A stretch of 64,000 nt of DNA from AP-15 sp963712825. GTDB lineage: Bacteria > Pseudomonadota > Alphaproteobacteria > ATCC43930 > CGMCC-115725. The stretch is from NCBI GenBank assembly GCA_963712825.1, contig CAVQJP010000002.1:124001-188000 (forward strand), in the 5' to 3' direction. This document shows positions 17,990 through 25,882 of the stretch, one piece after another; the first letter of the stretch is position 1; each line of letters opens with the position of its first letter. The notes under the pieces are model-generated. The model ran no database searches. It saw only the letters and a program-made list of their open reading frames with translations, and was not told the DNA's origin. A program made the translations under genes and the position numbers.

Positions 17990-18982
17990 ATGAGCGAGAA
18001 AGCTGCTCCGCCCGACCCCGTGATCCGCGTCGTCCGACATCCCGGTCCCCAATCGCATCACCCGCGCGGCGCGGTGTTGGCGATGGGCAATTTCGACGGA
18101 GTGCATCGCGGCCATGCGCTGCTGATCGGCCGGGCCGGCGACCTGGCGCGGGCGCAGCAGCGGCCGCTCGGCATCCTGACCTTCGAGCCGCACCCGCGCT
18201 GCGTCTTTGTGCCGGCGGCGGAGCCGTTCCGGCTGACCCCGTTTCGCGTCAAGGAGCGCGAATTGGCGCGGCTCGGCGTCGACCTGCTGTTCGTCCAGCA
18301 TTTTGATCTCGCCTTTGCGGCAAAGAGCGCCGAGGAGTTTATGTCCGAGGTCATCGTCGACGCGATCGGCGCTTCGCACGTCGTCGTCGGCTGGGACTGC
18401 ACTTTCGGCAAGGGCCGCCGCGGGTCGCCCGATCTGCTGCGCGCCGCGGGTCCCGAGCGCGGCTTTGGCGTGACCGTGGTCGAGCCAATTCGCGGCGCCG
18501 ACGAAACCGTCTATTCCTCGACCCAGATCCGCGCGCTTTTGAAGGCCGCGAAGCCGCGCGAGGCGGCGGCGCTGCTCGGCCGCTCCTGGGAGATCGACGG
18601 CCGCGTTGCGCTCGGCGACCGGCGTGGCCGCACGATCGGCTTTCCGACCGCCAATCTCGAGCTCGACGACTATCTGCGCCCTGCCTTCGGGGTTTACGCG
18701 GTGCGCGTGTCGGGCGACGGTCCGGACGACCCGTTCGCCGGCCGCACGGTCGACGGGGTCGCCAATCTCGGCCTGCGACCGACTGTCGGCACCCCCGCGC
18801 CGCGGCTCGAAGCGCATCTCTTCGAGGTCGATCTCGACCTCTACGGCCGCCATCTGAGGGTAGCGCTCGTCGACTTCATCCGCCCGGAGCAGAAATTTTC
18901 CGGGCTCGACGCGCTGGAGGCGCAGATCGCCGCCGACGCCGGCCGCGCCCGCGAAATCCTCGCCGCGCTGCCGCGGAGTTAG
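17990..18982 (+). CDS. ribF: Bifunctional riboflavin kinase/FAD synthetase
   Basis: A 330-residue enzyme making FMN and then FAD. The N-terminal adenylyltransferase domain has GNFDGVHRGH (about 33-42) and the GWDCTFGKGRRG loop. A YSSTQIRALL switch follows, and the C-terminal kinase domain has RRGRTIGFPTANLEL and VANLGLRPTVG. It is followed after 350 bases by ileS, lspA and bamF on the same strand, a gene order frequent in alphaproteobacteria. The intervening space carries a repeat and the ileS leader. Confidence 0.95.
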   Translation: MSEKAAPPDPVIRVVRHPGPQSHHPRGAVLAMGNFDGVHRGHALLIGRAGDLARAQQRPLGILTFEPHPRCVFVPAAEPFRLTPFRVKERELARLGVDLLFVQHFDLAFAAKSAEEFMSEVIVDAIGASHVVVGWDCTFGKGRRGSPDLLRAAGPERGFGVTVVEPIRGADETVYSSTQIRALLKAAKPREAAALLGRSWEIDGRVALGDRRGRTIGFPTANLELDDYLRPAFGVYAVRVSGDGPDDPFAGRTVDGVANLGLRPTVGTPAPRLEAHLFEVDLDLYGRHLRVALVDFIRPEQKFSGLDALEAQIAADAGRAREILAALPRS

Positions 18983-19008
18983 GAGGGAAGAGGCTGGGCA
19001 AGAATGCC

Positions 19009-19135
19009 GTGCGTCCTTCGAGGCCTCGCTTCGCGAGGCACCCCAGGATGAGGCACGTTTCCGAATTCAACAAGAAACATGTCCTCATGCCGAGGAGCGA
19101 TCCGGCGTAGCCGGGGCGCGTCTCGAAGCGCGCAC
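19009..19135. repeat. Dispersed palindromic repeat
   Basis: The left part (GTGCGTCCTTCGAGGC...) and the inverse complement of the right part (GTGCGCGCTTCGAGAC...) match imperfectly over about 50 bases, with shared GATGAGGC and ACGTTT/ACATGTTT blocks. This is the look of intergenic repeats widespread in alphaproteobacterial genomes. It lies between ribF and the ileS leader. Confidence 0.6.
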
Positions 19136-19223
19136 GACAACACCCGATGCAGCAATTCTTGCTCGGGCCGAACCTGGGTGCACCCCTCACAAGCACTCGA
19201 ATTTGGCTGGGGGCGCTGTTATA

Positions 19224-19285
19224 TGTCGGCGATGGTGATGCATCGCGCCTGGATACCGCGAATTATCCGCCCGGTCCTCGTCTGA
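19224..19285 (+). CDS. Putative ileS leader peptide (Ile/Val/Leu-rich)
   Basis: A 20-codon reading frame starts at ATG 19224, 7-12 bases after a GGGGGC stretch. It reads MSAMVMHRAWIPRIIRPVLV and stops with TGA inside the loop of a strong hairpin. Three of its last eleven codons are Ile (ATA, ATT, ATC), and it ends Val-Leu-Val. A short peptide rich in the cognate amino acid, ending in a terminator-like hairpin directly before an aminoacyl-tRNA synthetase gene, is the design of a ribosome-stalling attenuator. This is inference from layout only; the peptide could be accidental. Confidence 0.5.
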
Positions 19286-19292
19286 GGACCGG
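19271..19292 (+). terminator. Attenuator-like hairpin upstream of ileS
   Basis: A perfect 9-base stem (CCGGTCCTC / GAGGACCGG) with a 4-base loop is followed by GGCCGC and a broken T-rich tail (TTTTCGCTTTT), 43 bases before the ileS start. Two weaker hairpins precede it: GCGATG/CATCGC near 19230-19247 and GGATA/TATCC near 19251-19268. The second lies across the Ile codons and could compete in folding. Confidence 0.5.
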
Positions 19293-19334
19293 GGCCGCTT
19301 TTCGCTTTTACTGCCTCTCCTCCAGGGGTTTGCG

Positions 19335-22193
19335 ATGCCTACGGATTATCGTCCGACCGTTTTTCTGCCCAAGACCGACTTCCCGATGCGGGGCGACCTG
19401 CCAAAGCGCGAGCCGGCGATGCTCGACCGCTGGGCGGCGATGGATCTCTACCGCCGGCTGCGCGAGACCGCCGCCGGGCGCGAGAAATTTGTCCTGCATG
19501 ACGGCCCGCCTTACGCCAACGGCCATCTCCATTTCGGCCATGCGCTGAACAAAATCCTAAAGGACGTGGTCAACCGCTCGCAGCAGATGCTGGGCAAGGA
19601 CGCGCCCTATGTGCCGGGCTGGGACTGCCACGGCCTGCCGATCGAGTGGATGATCGAGGAAAAGTACCGGGCGCGGAAAATATCGAAGGACAGCGTCCCG
19701 CCCGAGCAGTTTCGCCGCGAGTGCCGCGAGTTCGCCGCCCACTGGATCGAGGTGCAGACGGCCGAGTTTCAGCGGCTTGGCGTCGTCGGCGACTGGGCCA
19801 ACCCGTACACGACGATGGCCTATGCGGCCGAGGCGCAGATCGTTCGCGAGATCGGCAAGTTTCTCGTGAATGGCGGGCTCTACCGCGGCTCGAAGCCGGT
19901 GCTGTGGTCGGTCGTCGAGCAGACCGCCCTCGCCGAGGCCGAGGTCGAATACCACGACCACCGCTCGACGACCGTTTGGGTGCGCTTCCCGATCGTCACC
20001 ACCGGCTTGCCGGCGCTGGTCGACGCGGCGGCATTGATCTGGACGACCACACCCTGGACCCTTCCCGGCAACCGCGCCATCGCTTTCAGCGCGGCGCTCG
20101 ATTATGCCGCGATGCGGGTCGACCGCGTGGCCGAAGGCAGCCGCGCCCGGCCGGATGAGACGTTGCTGGTCGCCGCGTCGCTCGCCGACGAGGTCGCCGC
20201 CGCAGCGGGCATCGAGGCCTATTCGGTGCTGGCGCGCTTTCCCGGCACCGCGCTCGCCGGCGCCGTCGCCCGCCACCCGCTCTGGGGCCAGGGCTACGAG
20301 TTCGAGGTGCCGCTGCTCGCGGCGAGCTTTGTCGAGGCCGATCAGGGGACGGGTCTCGTCCACATCGCGCCGGGGCACGGCACCGACGATTTCGAGTTGG
20401 GCCAGGCAAACGGCCTGCCGGTGCCGGACACGGTCGGACCGGACGGCGTCTACCTGCCGGGTGTGGCGCTGTTCGCCGGCCGCGCGGTCTACCGGCCAAA
20501 CGGCAGGCCCGGCGACGCCAATGAGGCGGTCATCGCCGCGGTCGACGCCGCCGGCGGCCTGCTCGCGCGCGGCGCGCTGGTCCATTCCTACCCGCATTCG
20601 TGGCGGTCGAAGGCGCCGCTGATCTTTCGCAACACGCCGCAATGGTTCATCAGCATGACGGCGAACGGTTTGCGCGAAAAGGCGCTTGCCGCGATCGCCG
20701 AGACCCGCTGGGTCCCGCCGCAGGGCCGCAACCGCATCGAGGCGATGGTCGAAAACCGGCCCGACTGGTGCGTGTCGCGTCAGCGCGCCTGGGGCGTGCC
20801 GATCGCGGTCTTCACCCATCGCCGGACCGGCGAGCCATTGCGCGACCCGGCGGTTGTCGAGCGCGTCGCCGCCGCGGTCGAGCGCGACGGCTCCGACATC
20901 TGGTTCCGCGCTGAGGCCGCGCAATTCCTCGGCAACGCCTATGACCCGGCTGAATGGGAGCGGGTCACCGACATCGTCGAGGTGTGGTTCGATTCGGGCT
21001 CGACCCACGCCTTTGTCCTCGAAGATCGGCCGGAGCTCAAATGGCCGGCTTCGCTTTATCTCGAAGGCTCCGACCAGCATCGCGGCTGGTTTCATTCCTC
21101 GCTGCTCGAAGCCTGCGGCACCCGCGGCCGGGCGCCGTACGAAGCGGTGCTGACCCATGGCTTCGTCCTCGACGAGGAGGGCCGCAAGATGTCGAAGTCC
21201 CTCGGCAACGTTGTCGCACCCCAGGACGTCATGCAGCAGAGCGGCGCCGACATCCTGCGCCTGTGGGTCGTCGGTTCCGATTATTCCGAGGATTTGCGCG
21301 TCGGCCCCGAAATCCTGAAGCGCCAGAGCGATGTCTATCGCCGGCTGCGCAACACGTTGCGCTACCTGCTTGGCGCGCTCGACGGCTATACGCCGGCCGA
21401 GGCGGTCGGGACCGAGGCCATGCCGGAACTCGAGCGCTGGATCCTGCATCGCCTTGCCGAGCTCGACCTCTTGGTACGGCGTGCCATCTCGGACTTCGAT
21501 TTCCACGAGATGTTTACAGCACTCCACAATTTCTGTGCCGTCGACCTGTCGGCGTTTTACTTTGACACCCGTAAGGACCGGCTCTATTGCGACGCGCCGG
21601 GTGACCTGCGCCGGCGGGCGGTGCGCACCGCGCTCGACCATACCTTTGACGCGCTGGTGCGCTGGCTGGCGCCTGTCGTCTGCTTCACCGCCGAGGAAGC
21701 CTGGCTCGCCCGCCATGGCGACGCGCCGGGCCGCAGCGTCCACCTCGAGCTGTTCGCCGAAATCCCGTCCGAGTGGCTCGACCCGGCGCTCGGCGAGCGT
21801 TGGGCGGCGTTGCGCGACCTGCGCCGCGTCGTGACCGGAGCGATCGAGCTCGAACGCGGCGCCAAGCGGCTCGGCTCCAGCCTGCAGGCCGCGGTCGAAA
21901 TCTTTATCCCTGACCGCTTGGCCGAGCTCGCCCGCGATGTCGATTTTGCCGAGCTGTGCATCACGTCTGCCGCCGCGATCCGCCTCGGCCCGGCGCCGGC
22001 TGACGCCTTCATCTTGGCCGAGGTGCCCGAAATCGGGGTGCGCGTTTCCGCGGCGCCGGGCGAGCGCTGCGAGCGCTGCTGGCGGGTGCTGCCCGAGGTC
22101 GGCGAGGTGGCTGGCCACCCGGATCTCTGCCGCCGGTGCGCCGCGGTCGTCGACTTGGAGGGCGGCGGCGCCCGGTTGGCGAGCGCCGGGTGA
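19335..22193 (+). CDS. ileS: Isoleucyl-tRNA synthetase
   Basis: A 952-residue class I synthetase charging tRNA-Ile. The HIGH-type motif appears in PPYANGHLHFGHALNK (about 56-71), KMSKS at 618-622, and the editing domain lies between them. The C-terminal zinc finger is present (CERCWRVLPEVG...CRRC), as in bacterial type-1 IleRS. The lspA ATG overlaps the stop codon. A candidate leader attenuator lies upstream. Confidence 0.97.
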   Translation: MPTDYRPTVFLPKTDFPMRGDLPKREPAMLDRWAAMDLYRRLRETAAGREKFVLHDGPPYANGHLHFGHALNKILKDVVNRSQQMLGKDAPYVPGWDCHGLPIEWMIEEKYRARKISKDSVPPEQFRRECREFAAHWIEVQTAEFQRLGVVGDWANPYTTMAYAAEAQIVREIGKFLVNGGLYRGSKPVLWSVVEQTALAEAEVEYHDHRSTTVWVRFPIVTTGLPALVDAAALIWTTTPWTLPGNRAIAFSAALDYAAMRVDRVAEGSRARPDETLLVAASLADEVAAAAGIEAYSVLARFPGTALAGAVARHPLWGQGYEFEVPLLAASFVEADQGTGLVHIAPGHGTDDFELGQANGLPVPDTVGPDGVYLPGVALFAGRAVYRPNGRPGDANEAVIAAVDAAGGLLARGALVHSYPHSWRSKAPLIFRNTPQWFISMTANGLREKALAAIAETRWVPPQGRNRIEAMVENRPDWCVSRQRAWGVPIAVFTHRRTGEPLRDPAVVERVAAAVERDGSDIWFRAEAAQFLGNAYDPAEWERVTDIVEVWFDSGSTHAFVLEDRPELKWPASLYLEGSDQHRGWFHSSLLEACGTRGRAPYEAVLTHGFVLDEEGRKMSKSLGNVVAPQDVMQQSGADILRLWVVGSDYSEDLRVGPEILKRQSDVYRRLRNTLRYLLGALDGYTPAEAVGTEAMPELERWILHRLAELDLLVRRAISDFDFHEMFTALHNFCAVDLSAFYFDTRKDRLYCDAPGDLRRRAVRTALDHTFDALVRWLAPVVCFTAEEAWLARHGDAPGRSVHLELFAEIPSEWLDPALGERWAALRDLRRVVTGAIELERGAKRLGSSLQAAVEIFIPDRLAELARDVDFAELCITSAAAIRLGPAPADAFILAEVPEIGVRVSAAPGERCERCWRVLPEVGEVAGHPDLCRRCAAVVDLEGGGARLASAG

Positions 22194-22672
22194 TGATGGT
22201 TCGAGGGCTCACGACGGCGGTCGTCGTCGCGATCCTCGATCAGCTGAGCAAAGCGGCGGTTCTCGCCCATTTCGCCGGGCGCGGGTTTGACGCCGACCGG
22301 GTCACCCCGTTTTTCAACCTGGTCCTGACCCTCAACCGCGGCATGAGCTTTGGCCTGTTCAATGCCGGAGACGGCGGCGGCGCGCTCAACGCTCTCTTGT
22401 TCTCGCTTGCCGCCGCAATCATCGTCGCCGGGCTGATTTATTGGCTCAGCCGGGTGTCGAGCCCGCTGCTCGCGATCGCGATCGGCCTGATCGTCGGCGG
22501 CGCTGTCGGCAATGTCGTCGACCGGATTCGCCACGGCGCCGTCGTCGACTTTCTCGATTTCCATATCGGATATTGGCATTGGCCGGCATTCAACTTAGCC
22601 GACAGCGCGATTTGTCTTGGCGTTGCCATGATGTTGCTCGACGGCTTGCTTCTCCATCGCGAAGTGCACTAG
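22193..22672 (+). CDS. lspA: Lipoprotein signal peptidase
   Basis: A 159-residue inner-membrane aspartyl protease that removes signal peptides from prolipoproteins. The two catalytic Asp motifs are present: GNVVDRIRHG and FNLADSAICLG. The first hydrophobic segment holds DQLSKAAVL, a family signature, and four membrane spans are predicted by eye. Its ATG shares a base with the ileS stop codon (TGATG), so translation is coupled. It precedes a lipoprotein gene that needs this enzyme. Confidence 0.95.
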   Translation: MMVRGLTTAVVVAILDQLSKAAVLAHFAGRGFDADRVTPFFNLVLTLNRGMSFGLFNAGDGGGALNALLFSLAAAIIVAGLIYWLSRVSSPLLAIAIGLIVGGAVGNVVDRIRHGAVVDFLDFHIGYWHWPAFNLADSAICLGVAMMLLDGLLLHREVH

Positions 22673-22697
22673 ATTTCGCGCGGGAGGGACTATTCTC

Positions 22698-23183
22698 ATG
22701 ATTGAATTTCACCGGGTTTGCGGGACGCGCCGCGGTCGAGCCGCGCTCTCTGCCGCTTGTCTTTTTGGCGCGTCGCTGGTCGCGGGGTGCAGCGACCTGA
22801 AGCAGATGGTCGGTCTCGACCAGCCGATGCCCGACGAGTTCGCGGTCGAGTCGCGGGCGCCGCTGACGATCCCGCCCGATTTCAGCTTGCGCCCGCCCGA
22901 CCCGGGGGCGCCGCGGCCGCAGGAAAAGAGCGCCGAGCAGCAGGCCGAGCAGGTCATCGAGCAGGCGGGTCCCGGCGCTCCGGGCAAGCAGGCCTCCGAT
23001 TTCGCCCTGCGCAGCGCCGAAAACGGTCTGCCCAACATCGGCGGCAACAGCCAGGCGCCGGATGCGGCGGGGATGGTCGGCTCGCAGAGCCTGTCGAGCA
23101 AGCTGCTCGATTACGGCGACACCGGCAACACCGGCGCCACCGTCGACAAGCGCGCCACGACCCCGCTGAAGAATGTGTATTAA
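22698..23183 (+). CDS. bamF: Outer-membrane assembly lipoprotein BamF (DUF3035)
   Basis: A 161-residue lipoprotein with lipobox LVAGC (Cys31). The hallmark segment PDEFAVESRAPLTIPPDFSLRPPDPG identifies the DUF3035 family, known as BamF in alphaproteobacteria, where it associates with the beta-barrel assembly machine. The rest is Gln/Ala-rich and of low complexity. It lies 25 bases after lspA in the usual order. Confidence 0.88.
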   Translation: MIEFHRVCGTRRGRAALSAACLFGASLVAGCSDLKQMVGLDQPMPDEFAVESRAPLTIPPDFSLRPPDPGAPRPQEKSAEQQAEQVIEQAGPGAPGKQASDFALRSAENGLPNIGGNSQAPDAAGMVGSQSLSSKLLDYGDTGNTGATVDKRATTPLKNVY

Positions 23184-23266
23184 GGCCGGGCCGCCCTGCC
23201 GTCGGCTGGTCCTCTGCCTCGCCCGGCATGGGGCGGGTGGATCGCGGTGAGGCGCCTCGTTTCAGC

Positions 23267-24022
23267 ATGACCCCGTTCGATCTCACCGGCCGGGTTGCGA
23301 TCGTGACCGGCGGCAATGGCGGCATCGGGCTCGGCATGGCGCGGGGGTTGGCCGCGGCCGGCGCCAGGATCGCAGTGGCGGCGCGCGACCAGGCCAAGTC
23401 GAAGGCGGCGTTGGCCGGCCTCGGGGCGCAAGCCTGCGCCGTTTCGCTCGATGCCGCCGACGAGGCCTCGTGCCGAGCCGCGATCGCGATGACGCTCGAC
23501 CGGTTCGGCCGGCTCGACATCCTTGTCAACAATGCCGGCACGTCGATTCGCAAGCCGCCCGAGGCCTACACCCTTGCCGAGTGGCAGGCGGTGCTCGACA
23601 CCAACCTGACGGGCGCTTTTGTCTGCGCGCAGGCGGCCCACCCGGCGATGAAGGCCGCGGGCGGCGGCAAGATCATCAATATCGGCTCGATGTTTTCGAT
23701 CTTCGGCGCCGCTTATGCGGTGGCGTATGCCGCGAGCAAAGGCGGCCTTGTGCAGATGACCAAGTCGCTCGCCGCGGCCTGGGCCGCCGACAACATCCAG
23801 GTCAACGCCGTGCTGCCCGGCTGGATCGACACCGAGCTGACCCGCGCCGCGCGCCGGCAGGTCGACGGATTGCACGAGCGGGTCCTCGCGCGCACTCCGG
23901 CCGGGCGCTGGGGCGTGCCCGAAGACCTCGCCGGCATCGCGGTCTTTCTCGCCTCCGCCGCCTCCGACTTTATCACCGGCGCCGCAATCCCGGTCGACGG
24001 CGGCTTCTCCGCCTCCGGCTGA
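23267..24022 (+). CDS. Short-chain dehydrogenase/reductase
   Basis: A 251-residue classical SDR. It has the NAD(P)-binding TGGNGGIG motif near residue 15, NNAG (about 89-92), a catalytic Ser in NIGSMFSIFG, YAASK with the Tyr-Lys pair, and PGWIDTEL after it. Relatives include glucose 1-dehydrogenase and 3-oxoacyl-ACP reductase-like proteins; the substrate is not evident. In many relatives of this organism M16 peptidases follow lspA-bamF, so the SDR here may be an insertion. Confidence 0.88.
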   Translation: MTPFDLTGRVAIVTGGNGGIGLGMARGLAAAGARIAVAARDQAKSKAALAGLGAQACAVSLDAADEASCRAAIAMTLDRFGRLDILVNNAGTSIRKPPEAYTLAEWQAVLDTNLTGAFVCAQAAHPAMKAAGGGKIINIGSMFSIFGAAYAVAYAASKGGLVQMTKSLAAAWAADNIQVNAVLPGWIDTELTRAARRQVDGLHERVLARTPAGRWGVPEDLAGIAVFLASAASDFITGAAIPVDGGFSASG

Positions 24023-24096
24023 GCGGCCGCCGCTAATGGCGGGCTGCCGCCGAGCAAAGGCGGTCGGCGCGTTTCCGGTCGGCGCTTGTCGGAGTG

Positions 24097-24290
24097 ACAT
24101 CGCTCAGCACGTTGCCCGCCTGCGCCTCGGAGATCAGCGTCGCGGCGGCGCTCACCCGCAGAAAGCGCTGGCTGACGCTGCGGTTCGCCGCATTTGGCCA
24201 CGACGCAGACATAGCCCTGGTGCGTGCCGTAGCGCTCCTGATTGACCAGGCGATCGCGAGAGCGGGGCCGAGCGTAAAAAACGGCCGCTT
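24097..24290 (-). pseudogene. Frameshifted remnant resembling the C-terminus of an alpha/beta hydrolase
   Basis: On the minus strand, one frame gives RDRLVNQERYGTHQGYVCVV. After a shift near 24195-24205, another continues ANRSVSQRFLRVSAAATL and then ISEAQAGNVLS. Joined, these resemble the C-terminal tail of Abhydrolase_10-type esterases (an RYG...YV...A...V..RFL...A..LI..A pattern). No upstream catalytic part is visible, so the gene is mostly lost. The family name is from memory of the pattern and needs a search. Confidence 0.4.
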
Positions 24291-24346
24291 CATCCGGGCT
24301 TTTCCTCTTACGGCAACGGGTGCAACCCGCCGGGCCGCGGCCGGAG

Positions 24347-25159
24347 TCATTTTCCACGGCCAAAGCGGCGGGTCAGGAAGTCGAGCGCGTCGGCGGCGCA
24401 GCGGTCGGGAAAGGCGTCGCAGATGTTGTGCGGGGCACCTTCGTAAACCCGCATCTCGACATCCGGGACGAGGCGGCGGAACGGTTCGTAATTCGCGGTC
24501 GAGCCGATCGGCTCGGCGCCGGGGACGACGACGAGGGTCGGGCAGCGGATACGGCCGACCTCGCCGCTCCAGTCGTAGCTCGCCATCAGCAGCACGAATT
24601 TGCCGATATAGGCGGGGTCGTTCTTCGCCGCCTCGTCGAGAAACCATTCGACGAGCCCCGGGTCGACCTCGTCGAGCGGCAGACGCTCGGCGATCGTCTC
24701 GGCGAGAAAGCCGCGCAGACCTTTCGCTTCGATCTGCGGGATCCAGCTTGGCGCCTGGCTGTTCTTGGGCCCCGGGGTCGAGCCGAACAGCATCAGGCTG
24801 CGCACCCGCCCGCCATGGCTCATTGCCAGCTGCTGGCCGAGATAGCCGCCGGCCGAGTTGCCGACGATGTGGGCGTCGGCGAGGCCGAGATGGTCCATCA
24901 GCTCGGTCACGTCGGCGACCAGCCGCTCCAACGTCAGCGGCCCGCCGGCCGCCGGGATTTCCGAGCCGCCATGGCCGCGCAAATCCATTCGCACCACGCG
25001 GTAGTGGCGCGCGAGCGTCGGGACCCAGCCGAACCAGCGCCGCGCGCTGCCCATCGCCGCGTGCAGCAGCAAGAGGCTCGGCGCCTTCTTCCACGGGTCG
25101 GTAAAATCGTCGACGCAATAGGCGAGCCGCACCCCGTCGCTCGCGGCAAAGCCTGCCAT
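24347..25159 (-). CDS. Alpha/beta hydrolase
   Basis: A 270-residue alpha/beta-fold hydrolase. It shows LLLLHAAMGSARRW (oxyanion strand), VRMDLRGHGGSE, the nucleophile elbow GNSAGG near residue 105, and a final His in GAPHNICDAFP. This is the 3-oxoadipate enol-lactonase/haloperoxidase-like group, whose substrates vary. The ATG at 25159 is chosen because AAGGAG lies 6 bases upstream; a second ATG at 25165 touches that site directly. Confidence 0.85.
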   Translation of the reverse strand: MAGFAASDGVRLAYCVDDFTDPWKKAPSLLLLHAAMGSARRWFGWVPTLARHYRVVRMDLRGHGGSEIPAAGGPLTLERLVADVTELMDHLGLADAHIVGNSAGGYLGQQLAMSHGGRVRSLMLFGSTPGPKNSQAPSWIPQIEAKGLRGFLAETIAERLPLDEVDPGLVEWFLDEAAKNDPAYIGKFVLLMASYDWSGEVGRIRCPTLVVVPGAEPIGSTANYEPFRRLVPDVEMRVYEGAPHNICDAFPDRCAADALDFLTRRFGRGK

Positions 25160-25457
25160 CGCCATCTCCTTGCCAAGACTTGCCAAGCTTTGTCCAAAAT
25201 GAGAAAGGCCCAGGGCCTGGAGATTATTATCTCGGAGCGCGTTTTATTGCTGGCTCGACGAGCGCTGTCGGCGACGTTGGACCGCACCGGGCGGGGAATG
25301 GGTCGAGGCCGCCGCCAATCAACCAAGCCCGCCGGGCCGATCTGCTGGTTCGTGCCACGACGCGCGAGCCGCGGCGGCGCGTGCGCCCGGTGTCCGAAAC
25401 GCAGCTTTTGGTGCGACCCGATCGATTATGATTTAGACGGCCGGGCGCGACGGACCT

Positions 25458-25664
25458 TCAAAACACCCGCGCGGTGGTCACCCGGTCCTTGACCCAGACC
25501 TGCGCCTCGTTGCCGGCTTGGAGGGCGTCGCGCGCGGCGTCGACTGCGTCGAGCAAAGCCTGCTCCTTGTCGAGATAGGCGCCGTAGACCGAACTGCCGA
25601 GAGTGACTACCCACCGCGCCTCGCGGCCGCGCCGGCAGACTTGAAACTCCATCACCATGCCCAT
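25458..25664 (-). CDS. Small DUF2188-like protein
   Basis: A 68-residue protein starting at ATG 25664, with AAGGA 11 bases upstream. The pattern EFQVCRRGREARWVVTLGS, then YLDKEQALLDAVDAARDAL, then AQVWVKDRVT resembles DUF2188 proteins: a beta hairpin, a Lys-Glu-x-Ala helix and a final strand. No function is known for that group. An earlier ATG at 25712 would add 16 residues but lacks a ribosome site. Confidence 0.55.
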   Translation of the reverse strand: MGMVMEFQVCRRGREARWVVTLGSSVYGAYLDKEQALLDAVDAARDALQAGNEAQVWVKDRVTTARVF

Positions 25665-25803
25665 GCCCCGATGCGTTCCTTGGGCGACAACGGCCGCCGT
25701 GATCGGCTTCATCCGCGCAACCGCGGTGGGTTCCGCCGTGACGCCGATTATCGCCGAGGAACCCGATCGAATAAAGACCGTTTTGTTACGAAATGACACA
25801 AAC

Positions 25804-25841
25804 TGAGATTTTTCGTAGTTAATGAGATTTTTCGTAGTTAA
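25804..25841. repeat. Perfect 19-base tandem duplication
   Basis: The unit TGAGATTTTTCGTAGTTAA occurs twice without a gap (25804-25822 and 25823-25841). It is AT-rich in a GC-rich background and lies 140 bases upstream of the small DUF2188-like gene and 42 bases after the cyclase stop. It could be a tandem operator or a promoter-proximal duplication. Confidence 0.8.
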
Positions 25842-25882
25842 ACTAGGGCTGATGCCGAGCCGCCGGGCCGCGCGCGGCGGTG

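Noticed and set aside
19201..19334. T-box riboswitch before ileS
   Set aside because: I find no T-box consensus bulge (TGGNACCGCG type), and T-boxes are essentially absent from this group. The leader-peptide model fits better.
19557..22118. 853-codon minus-strand frame
   Set aside because: It is antisense to ileS with Arg/Ala/Asp-rich composition and no motif, a common GC-rich shadow.
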